Below are positions 37,005 through 45,921 of a stretch of DNA of 64,000 nt, piece after piece; positions within the stretch are counted from its first letter, which is position 1, and the number at the start of each line of letters is the position of its first letter. A program made the position numbers and the translations under genes. Source of the stretch: Candidatus Obscuribacter sp. (GTDB taxonomy: Bacteria; Cyanobacteriota; Vampirovibrionia; Obscuribacterales; Obscuribacteraceae); contig JADJQZ010000001.1 of the NCBI GenBank assembly GCA_016712465.1, positions 6,820,001 through 6,884,000 on the forward strand, given 5' to 3'. The notes under the pieces were generated by a model. It made no database searches. It was not told where the DNA came from and saw nothing but the letters and a program-made list of their open reading frames with translations.

Positions 37005-38105
37005 TTACTTTTTGGACAGAGCGTCCATAACCAGCTTGTAAACGCGGCCGGCTTCGGAATTGGGGTCATCGAAGGAGCCGGAATACTGATTGACCACGGC
37101 GGTTTCCATGGCTACATCTATGGGAAAGCCGCTGTTGAGGAACATGGCTAGTGCTTCGGCGCCGCGTGTGGAAACCGTTTTGGAAAGACGCATCTTGGTG
37201 TCCCGACGCGCGGTGCGCACCTGGTTGACTATGGTGAGAGCACGGTCCAACTCCGCTCTGTTGCAGGAAGGATAAAGCCGCATGCAGTGGGCCAGTTCTT
37301 CCTCTTGCGGCATGACCAGGATCTTGACGATGGCCCAGCGGTCTTTGGCGGCAGCGTCTTCACGGCGAAGGGTGAAACCTTCTCCGACGTTGCCGGCAGC
37401 CATGAAGACCACATTGTCACCGACGGAAATTTCTTCGCCGGTAGGTAGTCTCAGCACACGCACACTGCCTTCGATGATGTCGAGCAGAGCGTCACGGGCG
37501 TCTTCATCAATACGAGTGAACTCATCAATCATGAGCAGATATTTGCGACGCGGGTTGTTCTCTGCCTCTCGCAGGGAAGCAACCAATTTGGAGTCAGCCC
37601 AGCGGAAGTTCAAAGTGCTGCTGTCGGAGGTAGGAATGTAACGTCCGAGCATAAAGACGAATTTCTTGATGAGACCACCGCTCACTTTGCGATATTCCCA
37701 ACCGAGAGTTTTGGCGATGGCCGACGCGATGGTAGACTTCCCAACGCCCTGATCACCTTCCAGCATGAGGTTTCGGCGTGGGTCTTGCAAGATAGTGGCA
37801 ATCAATTGCGCTTTCACGGGATCGATATAGACGCCTTTGAAGTGGTACTCCACCTTGCGAGAAACCGGACGCACAAAGATGGCACCATGGCTCTCGGATT
37901 TAGGATTGCTGATGCGGTCTACGCTGCAGATCCAGGCTTCTCCCGGTTGCGGCTGCACACCTTTGCTGGGGTCGGCTACCAGGATGATTTTCTTGGTGCG
38001 ACCACTATCTGTTTTGTTTGATTTGACGGCGTTTGGAGACTGGCTTACCGGGTTGGTTTCCCAGTGAACGACCAGGGTGTCGCCGGTTGAAATTACCTCA
38101 GACAT
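37005..38105 (-). CDS. MoxR-type AAA+ ATPase
   Basis: Encodes 366 residues, ATG at 38105 with GAGGAG upstream. After a ~90-residue N-terminal extension with beta-rich sequence, the AAA+ core begins. Walker A is GDQGVGKST (117-125), Walker B is LLMIDE (190-195), and sensor and lid segments follow (VFMAAGNVGEGFTLRREDAAAKDRW). MoxR ATPases act with VWA-domain proteins as chaperones that mature or load metal into client complexes. As first gene of the operon followed by a VWA membrane protein and two coiled-coil proteins, it probably powers that system. The long N-terminal extension is unusual for plain MoxR and may bind the membrane partner. Confidence 0.92.
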   Translation of the reverse strand: MSEVISTGDTLVVHWETNPVSQSPNAVKSNKTDSGRTKKIILVADPSKGVQPQPGEAWICSVDRISNPKSESHGAIFVRPVSRKVEYHFKGVYIDPVKAQLIATILQDPRRNLMLEGDQGVGKSTIASAIAKTLGWEYRKVSGGLIKKFVFMLGRYIPTSDSSTLNFRWADSKLVASLREAENNPRRKYLLMIDEFTRIDEDARDALLDIIEGSVRVLRLPTGEEISVGDNVVFMAAGNVGEGFTLRREDAAAKDRWAIVKILVMPQEEELAHCMRLYPSCNRAELDRALTIVNQVRTARRDTKMRLSKTVSTRGAEALAMFLNSGFPIDVAMETAVVNQYSGSFDDPNSEAGRVYKLVMDALSKK

Positions 38106-38690
38106 AAAGAAAACTCCTCTGAAATTTAGATAAGTCGAGCCAGGCAAAGACGAGAGAGACAGGCTTCCACCGGTGCAACTGGAAAGATGCAACCGCTAAA
38201 TCGGAACAGCGCTCACTACCAAATTTGAATGGCGGTGTTACTGGTTGTCTGTCGAATGAGTTTGTTTTGCTGGCTTTGGTACTTGAGAATTTATTTGAGA
38301 AAGACTGGGATGTAGAATTCGAGGCTACGCTTTGGTGCTGCTTGAAATCTCTCGAATGCCCAGCAGTTGAGCTTCTTTTAAGGAAGTAAAGAGGGGTGTT
38401 TGCGGTGCCGGCGGGCAAAGTGAGCCGTGATTTAGAAACCGCCCTCGTAACACAGGCTTGAAGAGTCTCATGAAAAAAGGCTATTGCTGGTGCATTTTGA
38501 TTGTGGCAAGTGTGCACCGGAGACATGAGCGGCAGCCGGTTTACCGGTCTCTTCAAGTGCTGCTATTAGATATAGTGAAAGAGCTGAAAATTTTTGGAAC
38601 CATCGACCGCAAGAAAGAAGGAAGCATCCTTGCTTCCTTCCCAATCGAGACTAGTTTGTCGTCAACGACTCTGCTTGAGAGTTACGGACT
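38106..38690. other. operon upstream region
   Basis: No gene supported; a minus-strand frame over 38098-38556 is Ser/Thr-rich without a start signal. It should contain the promoter of the MoxR operon. The terminator of the next gene lies at 38617-38640. Confidence 0.5.
38617..38640 (-). terminator. intrinsic terminator
   Basis: A perfect 10-bp stem with a 4-base loop, followed on the minus strand by TTTCTT. It lies ~50 bases after the stop of the 38691-39029 gene. Confidence 0.78.
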
Positions 38691-39029
38691 TTACGCCACA
38701 AAGCCTAAACGCAATACGTAACCGGGCTGGATATCAGTCTGAGGCAAGAGTTCCAAGATTTGCGCCTCGATGGCGGACTGGGCTGCCAGCATCTGGGCCT
38801 GGTCGGCAAAATTGAAGAGCAGATTGCCTTCCGTTAAGCCTTCCCAGCCGTTATTCAATTTGCGAATGCTGAAAGCCAGCTTGCAGTTTATTCCGCCCGC
38901 CACTGGCTGTCCGAAGATATCGGCAGGGTGACCTTTGCGGTTGGTGAGAAGATGAGTGGTGACAGTTGCCATGGCCGCAGCAGCAGCTTCCAGGGAGGGA
39001 AAATTGCGATTGATTACTACGATGCTCAT
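38691..39029 (-). CDS. hypothetical protein, 112 aa
   Basis: ATG at 39029 with GGAG 6 bases upstream. Not recognised as a known family. The product has an N-terminal beta-strand (IVVINRNF), an Ala-rich helix (LEAAAAAMATVTTHLL) and a mixed alpha/beta remainder. No signal peptide or membrane segment. It lies between terminators, 123 bases after the 39152-39700 gene on the same strand, so it is transcribed alone. Function unknown. Confidence 0.65.
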   Translation of the reverse strand: MSIVVINRNFPSLEAAAAAMATVTTHLLTNRKGHPADIFGQPVAGGINCKLAFSIRKLNNGWEGLTEGNLLFNFADQAQMLAAQSAIEAQILELLPQTDIQPGYVLRLGFVA

Positions 39030-39064
39030 AATTGCTCCGAATTTGGTTTGGATCAAGTTGATGT

Positions 39065-39092
39065 AAAAAGCCGGAAGCAGGGTTTCCGGCTT
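39065..39092 (-). terminator. intrinsic terminator
   Basis: Arms around 39068-39076 and 39083-39092 form a 9-bp stem, followed on the minus strand by TTTTT. It ends the 39152-39700 gene. Confidence 0.85.
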
Positions 39093-39151
39093 CTCTGAAC
39101 GTGGCCACCAGTGGTGGTGAGTGCTCGTTGTCTTTAGGTCCTGATCCCTAT

Positions 39152-39700
39152 TTAGTCCCAGGTATCTTTCAGGATTTTCAAAAGCTTGGGCACCGGTCCG
39201 GCTGAAAGGACGATAATCCAGCCGAAATCGGCAAAAGGAGCGATATGCCTGGGCAAGGTTACCTCGCTTTCAAGAGCCGGCAAGTGTCCTTGGCTGTCCA
39301 GTTCTGACTGTTCGTGAGCGATGACCCGTGCGAGGAAGACCCGGCCGTAGTCGCGGACGCCGAAGCCATGGATTTTAATGCTGTAAGCCGGGACCGGGCT
39401 TTCCATGTAGACATCGATTTTGACGTCGGGCTCGCCGGCTTTGAGCGAGTGAAAATGCAGTTGACCGCCGTAGCTGCCTGGCGTAGCAGCAATTTGCACC
39501 TCCTGGTTGCCGCGCAAGTAAGTGGCCGAGAGCCCTCCTTTGACGCTCAGCCGGTAGGAGCCGTCCATGATGAAACTCAGTAGTTCCGTCTTTTCTATGA
39601 GCAGCGGTCCTTGAGGTAGCCGTTGCAGGGTTTGAATGGCATGGGGAAAGCCTTTGTTGCCCGCCGGTCCCTGAAGGAAGCGCTGAAAGTAAATAGTCAT
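39152..39700 (-). CDS. hypothetical protein, 182 aa
   Basis: ATG at 39700 with GGAG 6 bases upstream; the frame extends to 39754 without support. Family not recognised. The sequence is rich in short beta-strands (YRLSVKGGLSATYLRGNQEVQIAATPG, VKIDVYMESPVPAYSIKIHGFG) with a helical end, suggesting a beta-sandwich fold. No signal peptide. It has a strong terminator and no co-directional partner upstream. Function unknown. Confidence 0.65.
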   Translation of the reverse strand: MTIYFQRFLQGPAGNKGFPHAIQTLQRLPQGPLLIEKTELLSFIMDGSYRLSVKGGLSATYLRGNQEVQIAATPGSYGGQLHFHSLKAGEPDVKIDVYMESPVPAYSIKIHGFGVRDYGRVFLARVIAHEQSELDSQGHLPALESEVTLPRHIAPFADFGWIIVLSAGPVPKLLKILKDTWD

Positions 39701-40347
39701 ATTGACTCCGGTTATAGTGGAAGTTGAATGGAGCCGCCGGTTTGAAGAACTCATTCATGACGGTGCTTGAGTGCCTATACCTGGCGACAGTTGCTTTCAA
39801 GCAGACAAAAACCCCAGAGCAAAAAGTTGCTCCTGTGGAACTCGAAATATTCGGAAGGTGAGTATAGAGGTTGATGCTGACTGAAGGGCAAAAAGGAGAG
39901 AAGCAATTCAGGTTGGCATAATTGGAGAATTGAGCTCAAGCCCTTCGAGGTTCTTTGTCATGGCTGCTTTTCCCCTCCTGTGGCTTGATTGCGTCCTTTT
40001 CGCACGGGGTAGAGCCCTTCCAGAATGACGAATTATGGGCAAGAGACCTTGCTCTAGCCGGAACTGTCTCGATGAACCAGGTGTAAGTGTGCCAAATTGC
40101 GCTCTGATTTCGCCACAGCAGCTCAGGAGATGATTCGCTCTGAATGGCGAGTTGCCGATGGGCTCGTACACGAAAGTGTGTAGGCGATAGCGTCAATTTA
40201 CGGACGGCTTCTAATTTCCTAGGATAGTAACAGGCATTTGGGAGAGAAACGAGAAGAAAGTGGCTATACGCCCAGATCTTCGCTTGTTTTGGCTATGGAA
40301 ACGGCAGTCTGCATATCGGATTTGCAGGCTCACGAGGAATCTCGACT
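39701..40347. other. gene-free region
   Basis: Overlapping minus-strand frames at 39908-40196 lack start signals and conserved features and are not accepted. The second half leads into the plus-strand small membrane protein at 40348. Nothing else stands out. Confidence 0.5.
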
Positions 40348-40590
40348 ATGGACGGCATTTTTCTAGCACTTCTGGAAGCTCTGATAGCTTCATTTCTTCT
40401 CTCCGCCGTGCTGAATTTTCTTTGCAGTCTGCTTGCCTGTCTCTTCTTGGGTGATGGAGATTCGCCTTTTCAGCCATTCTTGCCGGAATTTCGTACTCTT
40501 CTAATTCTGACTGGTGTAACAGTTCTTACTTTGCATTTGTGTTCGCTGGTATCAGGCTCCAGGTTGCCGATTCTGGGCTATTTGCTCTAG
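40348..40590 (+). CDS. small membrane protein, 80 aa
   Basis: ATG with GAGGAA at about 9 bases upstream. Two hydrophobic segments are visible (residues ~4-34 and ~50-68), joined by a polar loop (GDGDSPFQPFLPEF), so it is probably a two-helix membrane protein. Not recognised. The gene is isolated and could be spurious, but the start signal and topology favour a real gene. Confidence 0.5.
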   Translation: MDGIFLALLEALIASFLLSAVLNFLCSLLACLFLGDGDSPFQPFLPEFRTLLILTGVTVLTLHLCSLVSGSRLPILGYLL

Positions 40591-41160
40591 TTTGCGGACC
40601 GGTGCCGCTGCAGGACAGGACAGTCGCGCTGTCTCTGGTGTGAAATGGGCCTTTCTGCCGGTCAATTTGCCTGGTAGTTGGCAGGCTAGCGCGGCTTCAC
40701 CAGTGCCGGCTTAGAGCCAATTAACAATGATCTGTTTCTTCCGAGGTCTGTTTCAGCCTGGTGCAACTGTCTGAAAGTCTGACCCTGATTGCCCTCTATT
40801 CATAGAACCGGTGCGGCGACCGGGAAGTCAAGGGGAAGCTGAGAGCCTTTTTAGTGAACCTGGTTGAAACACTGTTTGTTCCACCTGTGGAACCCGACTA
40901 GGTTTCTAACTGTTATTCAAATCTCTCGACCCTAGCTGTACCCAAACTCTTCCCAAACATAATCTCCCGCACACTAAGAGCTCTTTTCTCCAGCTATCAG
41001 CTACTGGGGAGGAGGTGCCGGGGATTGGTCGAGAGTGCTTATCACATCTTGTATGCCGCGCTTTTACGGCATGTCTTACGGCTGGTGAGAGGGATGCCTT
41101 TCCCCCTTGCCGTGCTGATTAAGACTTGCAGCAAGACAAAGACTCCTAATAGGAAACACA
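40591..41160. other. upstream region of the large membrane protein gene
   Basis: No gene seen. Small inverted repeats occur at 40878-40893 and 41053-41072; the second lies ~90 bases before the start codon and could be a leader hairpin. The region should hold the promoter of the 41161 gene. Confidence 0.45.
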
Positions 41161-43095
41161 ATGAGCTCAAACGAAAACGAAAGTCTCCGTTCGAAGTTGC
41201 GTGCTGTCGGCAACAACCCGCTTGCCTGGGTGGCTATCATCATCGCCATGTGCGCCATGATGGTGATCAAGCCCGCCCAATATCTGCGTCGGGAAGCTTA
41301 CGACAAGGCCGGCGGTCTGTCCTGGCTGCTCGGTATCGTGGCTTCTGCCGCAGCCGGTATTGCCGTCGGGCACCATGTCGGCTGGGAACTGAATCTGGAT
41401 GCCTGGTGGTGGTTGCCCCTGGGTCTTTTGTCGGTGGTGGTGACCTACTGCTACGCTTATCCGCTCACCTACCTGGGACTGTTTCAGTGGTCCTTCAAGG
41501 CCGGTCGCAAACTCTGGGAGCGAGTACCGGACGCCGGCAGCCGCACCAATGAGTATGGCTTCTCGCCCTGGTTCTCCAACCTGCTGTTGAACCTGAGCCG
41601 AGTAGCCGTCGTCATCGCCGGCTTCATCCTCTGGTACAACCTGGCTGACGGCATCCAGGGCAAGATTGGCTGGGAAACCGGCTTCTTCCACTTTGTGGGT
41701 TGGGTGATTGGCGCCATCGTGGGCGGCATCATCTCCTTCATCGCCGGCGCCCTGTCCATGCTACTTCTGGACCAGGTGGGCGTGATGGTCATTGCCGGTG
41801 CTTCCGGTGCCTACATCGTGAACGCCTACACCCCGGCCATGAGCGCTTACCTGGCGCCTTACGGTCTGCCTGCTTGGACAGTTCACCTGGCTCAAGGCGC
41901 AGCGTTCATCGCCTACTGTGCTTATGTCTTCCCCATCGCGCATCTGACCATCACCGCCGTCTTCCGTGGGCTGGGTGAGTGGCTGGAGCGCCATCTGGGA
42001 CGTCTCTTCCGTAACCTGCACAAAGTCTTCGAGTGGGCTTACGACGACAGCGACAAGAACTATGTGGGCTTCCTGCAGCAGGCCGGTGCCATCGCGCTCA
42101 CTGCCTATGCCGGTACCTATGCCTGGGGCTATCTGACCGCGGGTCTCGGCTTCACCTTGATCCCGGCCGTCCTGGCCCTGGTGGCGGTGGTGCTGGTGGC
42201 CTACATCATCATCGGCGGTCTGGCTTCGCTTGTACACGTGGGCTTCTTCGGCGTGGTCACCTGCATCATCGGTGCCGTGCTGTTCGCTCGCTCGGGTATC
42301 TACTTCGGTACGGAGCTGGGCACCTTTGCCACCATCTGTGTTGGTGTCGGTGCCTTCCTGGCCCTGGCCGTCGTGCTCTATCCGGTGACCTACTGCCTGG
42401 TCAAACTGCTGGTCAATCCGCTTCTGGCCAGCTGGCTGGGCGGCCCGCTCACGACCATGCATCGCACCCTGTCCGAGGAGATCTTCCGCTCCTTCTCGCG
42501 CACCTATGAGGACAACACCGACTTTGCGCCGCTCTTTGCGCATCTGACCAACATCGCCCTGACCGTGGCTGCCTTCCTGGGGCTGTCCATGCTCATGGCG
42601 GCGCTGTCCTTCTCAGCCGTCACGTCGATTGTCGTGACCGGCCTGACCACGGCTTCGGTCTATCTCCTGGGCGGCAAGCTTTTGACCCGCTACAAGAACG
42701 GTTTGATCGGCACCCTGGTTTCGCTGGCCGCCGGTCTTTACTTCGGCGTCGAAGCTTACGTGCACTTCGATCACAGCTACTGGTACGGCATCGGTGGTTT
42801 CCTCGTGACCGGGGCGGCTACCTTCTTGATCGGTTATCCGGTGGCTTATGTGGTGCTGCGTGCGGTGCTGAATGTGGTTGCCGTCACCGCCTGGCTGCTG
42901 CCGGTGGTGGGTGGTATCCACGGCTTCTTCTTCGGCTTCGTGGACGCTTTCTGGACCTTGATCGTGAAAGCCTACAGGGCCATCGAGGCTTCGATGCGTC
43001 CCTACTGGCAGTGGGCTTCCCAGCTCTGGGACGACTCCTGGGCTGCCGCCATGGAAGTGGTTCGCCACGTCTTCGGCAGCAAGAACGACAAGTAA
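41161..43095 (+). CDS. large polytopic membrane protein, family unknown
   Basis: Encodes 644 residues; AGGAAA precedes the ATG. Between a short polar N terminus and a charged C terminus there are about 12-15 hydrophobic helices, rich in Gly and Ala (for example VGWVIGAIVGGIISFIAGALSMLLL). No transporter signature, ATP-binding site or catalytic motif was recognised. Amphipathic loops (GEWLERHLGRLFRNLHKVFEWAYDDSDKN) lie between helix groups and recur in similar form (RTLSEEIFRSFSRTYEDNTD), hinting at an internal duplication. Strongly GC-rich codon use fits a native gene. Probably an inner-membrane protein of unknown role. Confidence 0.8.
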   Translation: MSSNENESLRSKLRAVGNNPLAWVAIIIAMCAMMVIKPAQYLRREAYDKAGGLSWLLGIVASAAAGIAVGHHVGWELNLDAWWWLPLGLLSVVVTYCYAYPLTYLGLFQWSFKAGRKLWERVPDAGSRTNEYGFSPWFSNLLLNLSRVAVVIAGFILWYNLADGIQGKIGWETGFFHFVGWVIGAIVGGIISFIAGALSMLLLDQVGVMVIAGASGAYIVNAYTPAMSAYLAPYGLPAWTVHLAQGAAFIAYCAYVFPIAHLTITAVFRGLGEWLERHLGRLFRNLHKVFEWAYDDSDKNYVGFLQQAGAIALTAYAGTYAWGYLTAGLGFTLIPAVLALVAVVLVAYIIIGGLASLVHVGFFGVVTCIIGAVLFARSGIYFGTELGTFATICVGVGAFLALAVVLYPVTYCLVKLLVNPLLASWLGGPLTTMHRTLSEEIFRSFSRTYEDNTDFAPLFAHLTNIALTVAAFLGLSMLMAALSFSAVTSIVVTGLTTASVYLLGGKLLTRYKNGLIGTLVSLAAGLYFGVEAYVHFDHSYWYGIGGFLVTGAATFLIGYPVAYVVLRAVLNVVAVTAWLLPVVGGIHGFFFGFVDAFWTLIVKAYRAIEASMRPYWQWASQLWDDSWAAAMEVVRHVFGSKNDK

Positions 43096-43416
43096 CTTCC
43101 CCTGACGGCAGGTGGTGGTGATTGCAGCAGTAGCTGTCTTCGCCACCGCCCTGTCGGCAAGAGTCTTATCACCGCCGGTGTTTGAAACTGCGCAGCAGGA
43201 CCCAGGTCTGGCTGTTTGGTTTCGGCACCGGCGGTTCTTCCCTCTTTTGAAATTTTTCAAAAAGCAATGATATACCATATGCAATAATAGGAATTTTCAA
43301 AAAACCGTTCAATCAGAGCCTCACGGGGCGCCTGGATTGAACGGTTCTCTTGCCCTTTGCGTTTTCCGCATTTTTGTGCTCTTTGAGGTCGGATGTTGTT
43401 TTCAGGGAGGCAGGGG
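43096..43416. other. convergent terminator region
   Basis: Separates two convergent genes. A 9-bp stem (43172-43180 with 43226-43234) followed by a T-rich plus-strand stretch may end the large membrane protein gene. The minus-strand terminator at 43303-43346 ends the receiver gene. No gene seen. Confidence 0.6.
43303..43346 (-). terminator. strong intrinsic terminator
   Basis: A 12-bp stem (43303-43314 with 43335-43346), followed on the minus strand by TTTTTT. It ends the receiver-domain gene at 43417. Confidence 0.88.
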
Positions 43417-43941
43417 TTAAAGACCCAGTTCCTCCTTCATCAGAACCTTCAAGCGCGCCTCAACTTCTTGCCAGGCTCTGGCCAGTTGAGGATCGGTGCG
43501 GTCGCGGGCAGTTTCTTCCACGACGTTCAGTTTCGCTGTCAGCCCGCTCAGGTCGCTTTTGACCTGTTCCGGCTGAAAGAAACCGGCTTGTGCCGCCGCC
43601 AGGAGAATGGGCTTTCTGACGACCAGCAGGGCGCCTTTCTGAGCCATTTCCTGGTTTACTTCGGGGATGGTGCTGTTGCCGATGCAGGCCACATTCAGGG
43701 CGCTGACGTATTCGACTATTTTCTCACCCTGGTAGGGTGAACCTTTCAGCTCACCGTCTTCGATGAGCAGGTCGAATTGTCGGGGATCGACCTGGCGCGC
43801 TTTGTCACCATGGACAGTGCCGACGAAAGGCGTCAGGGTGACAACACCGGTGAGCCAGGTCACTTCGTGCCCCTGTCGTTCCAGCGCCTCGCTCAAGGTG
43901 ATGGCCATGCTGAGCGAGTCTTCGATAATCAAGATTTTCAT
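43417..43941 (-). CDS. orphan receiver-domain (response regulator-like) protein
   Basis: Encodes 174 residues, AGGAGG 5 bases before the ATG. The start MKILIIEDSLSMA gives the acidic pair (Glu7, Asp8) of a CheY-like receiver. The likely phospho-acceptor is Asp62 in FDLLIEDGEL, and Lys110 in VVRKPI matches the conserved lysine. Between strands two and three there is an extra ~12-15 residue loop (TLTPFVGTVHGDKARQV), longer than in standard receivers. A ~60-residue helical tail replaces an output domain. No kinase gene is nearby. It may be a single-domain regulator; phosphorylation is unproven. Confidence 0.72.
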   Translation of the reverse strand: MKILIIEDSLSMAITLSEALERQGHEVTWLTGVVTLTPFVGTVHGDKARQVDPRQFDLLIEDGELKGSPYQGEKIVEYVSALNVACIGNSTIPEVNQEMAQKGALLVVRKPILLAAAQAGFFQPEQVKSDLSGLTAKLNVVEETARDRTDPQLARAWQEVEARLKVLMKEELGL

Positions 43942-43999
43942 GATAACCTCCTGGGCAAAAGTGGTCTTGCGACTCTCTGCCCCGGCTCTCTTCGAGCCT

Positions 44000-44221
44000 T
44001 TAAGGGTTTACTCCCGCTTGCAGAAGCCGGCGCAGAATTTGCTCGGCTTCATTGAAGTCGGGATGCTGACCGTTGCGAATGAACATATTGCGCGTCAGCC
44101 AGCGCAAATGTTGGGCTTCCTGAACGGCTGCCGGGCTGCGGCGGCCATCCGGGATGTCCATGCGAGCAAGAAGCTCAACCAGGCGGTTGCGCTCCTCGGT
44201 GATTGTTTGCTTGGTACTCAT
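44000..44221 (-). CDS. small helical protein, 73 aa
   Basis: ATG at 44221 with AGAGGAA upstream; the frame extends to 44338, but that part would overlap the terminator of the aminopeptidase gene. The product is charged and alpha-helical with no membrane segment. Not recognised. It lies 58 bases upstream of the receiver-domain gene on the same strand, with no terminator between, so the two are probably co-transcribed and may act together. Confidence 0.65.
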   Translation of the reverse strand: MSTKQTITEERNRLVELLARMDIPDGRRSPAAVQEAQHLRWLTRNMFIRNGQHPDFNEAEQILRRLLQAGVNP

Positions 44222-44255
44222 GGTCTTTTCCTCTTGTGAGGGTTGAACACAAAAA

Positions 44256-44282
44256 CCACCGGCTGCCGCCAACAGCCGGTGG
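44256..44282 (-). terminator. intrinsic terminator of aminopeptidase P gene
   Basis: A perfect 10-bp stem (44256-44265 with 44273-44282), 7-base loop, followed on the minus strand by TTTTT. Confidence 0.88.
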
Positions 44283-44312
44283 CAAGGAAGGATTGAGTCT
44301 CGGACGGCGCAG

Positions 44313-45741
44313 CTACGGTTTATGCTTGGCGGGCACAACCGGCATGTAATCGCCTCCTTCGCGGCGCATTCCGAGAGCGTACTCCATCATCTGTTCGATG
44401 TCGGCGACACTCTTGAAGGCAGCACTGGTCAGGACCGCGTAGCCGCTATCGGTGACACGGATGTTGTCTTCGATGCGCACGTTGATGCCGCGGTAACGAG
44501 CCGGGATGCGCTCGTCATCGGCCTTGAGGTAGAGCCCGGGCTCCACCGTGAAGACCATGCCCGGGCTCAGGGGCCGCTCGTTCTTATTGCGAACGCCGGG
44601 GAGAGTCTTCTCGCCCACGTCGTGCACATCAAGTCCAAGCCAGTGACCCAGGCCGTGGGGCATCAAATCGTCGAGGCTGAGCTTGCCGCCCGCCTCTTTC
44701 GTTCTGGTGAGCTGAAAGCCCAGCTTCTCGAGACCCTGGAAGAGGGTGTCATCGCAGATCTTGTTGAGCTGTGACCAGACCACGCCTGGTTTGACTGCCT
44801 GAATGGCAGCTTCCTGCGCAGCCAGCACCAGCTCGTAGATTTCCCTCTGAGCAGGGCTGAACTTGCCGTTCACCGGATAGGTGCGCGTGATGTCCGAAGC
44901 ATAGCCCGCAAACTCGCAGCCGGCGTCCACCAGCACCAGTTGACCGTCCCTGAGAATGTCGGGGGAAGCCAGATGATGCAGGCAGTTGCCGTTTTCGCCT
45001 CCGGCCACGATGGTGGTGTAGGAGGGACCGGCGGCGCCGTTCAGCAAGAAGACGTGCTCGATGAAGGAGCGCAGTTCCACTTCCGACATGCCGGCGTGAC
45101 ATTGCATCAAACCGGCATTGTGGGCGTGGGTGCCGATGTCGGCGCTGCGCTGCATGATGGCCAGCTCGCTTGCCGACTTGATCAAGCGCAACTCGCCCAA
45201 CGGACCGACGGTGCGGCGCAGGTGTCGCTTACTGACGCCGCATTGCAGCGCCTTTGAGGCGAATCTGCCGCTCCAGCTCTTTGTTGACGTCCTGCGACAG
45301 GTAGACCAGACTGGCTTGTCTGAGGATACCCGGAAGCTGGCTCTCGAACTTGCGGATGTCCACCACCTGGTCGGCTCCGAAGCGGCTGCGGCTTTCGGCG
45401 ATGCCGATGCGTTTGCCGTTCCACTGCTCCTCTTGGGGGTCCCGTTCTTTGACGAAGAGCAGGAACTGATCCTGACCGTTGTCTGAGACCTTGGTCAGAA
45501 CGAGCACTGCTTCGTCTTCCGGGAAGCCCGTCAGGTAGAGCACTTCCGATGACTGGCGGTAGAGGTAGTGGCTGTCGTCGCCGTTGCGGAGCTTGGCGTC
45601 GGCGGCTGGAAAGATGGCGACACTGCCTCTGGGTAACAGGTCCAGAAGCGCTTTTCGCCTTCGTTGGTATTCCTCGGGACTCGGTTGGAAGGCAGTTACG
45701 GCTGAGGATGAGGCCGGTTCTGCCTGGTTGTTGTTTCGCAT
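44313..45741 (-). pseudogene. pepP: Xaa-Pro aminopeptidase (M24B), one frameshift
   Basis: ATG at 45741 with AAGGAG upstream begins the aminopeptidase P N-terminal domain (YQRRRKALLDLLPRGSVAIFPAA..., DSHYLYRQSSEVLYLTGF). Near 45225-45232 the frame stops (GAAMRRQ then TAA). One extra base there explains it, as the other frame continues directly with VSKRHLRRTVG and LIKSASELA into a complete catalytic domain. Metal ligands are all present: Asp in LVLVDAGCEFAGYASDITR (two), His in GLGHWLGLDVHD, Glu in TVEPGLY and Glu in RIEDNI. Repaired it would have ~475 residues. It cuts N-terminal residues before proline. A second, intact paralog is at 49697-51178. Sequencing error or recent loss. Confidence 0.85.
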
Positions 45742-45757
45742 GAGAAACTCCTTCTCC

Positions 45758-45789
45758 AGAGGGCACCGACACCACGGCTGGTGCCCTCT
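45758..45789. terminator. hairpin between CNT transporter and pepP genes
   Basis: Arms agagggcacc and ggtgccctct (45758-45767 with 45780-45789) form a perfect 10-bp stem. There is no T-tract, so it may only slow read-through from the transporter into pepP. Confidence 0.5.
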
Positions 45790-45811
45790 GAAAGCTCTTG
45801 GTAAATAGAAT

Positions 45812-45921
45812 GGCGAATTCGAACTAGCTCAGAAGTCCGGCTATTGCCGCCGTGAATCAGAAGAGATCCTGGCTCACGGCGAATTCGAACTAGCTCAGAA
45901 GTCCGGCTATTGCCGCCGTGA
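45812..45921. repeat. 44-bp direct repeat duplicating a gene 3' end
   Basis: A 44-base sequence at 45812-45855 recurs identically at 45878-45921, 66 bases apart. The second copy holds the end of the minus-strand CNT transporter gene, including its stop; the first lies past the stop. It is a second case in this window of a gene's 3' end being copied just downstream (compare 14111-14154). Confidence 0.9.

Noticed and set aside
38098..38556. 152-codon minus-strand frame upstream of the MoxR gene
   Set aside because: Overlaps the MoxR start region, is Ser/Thr-rich without domain or start signal.
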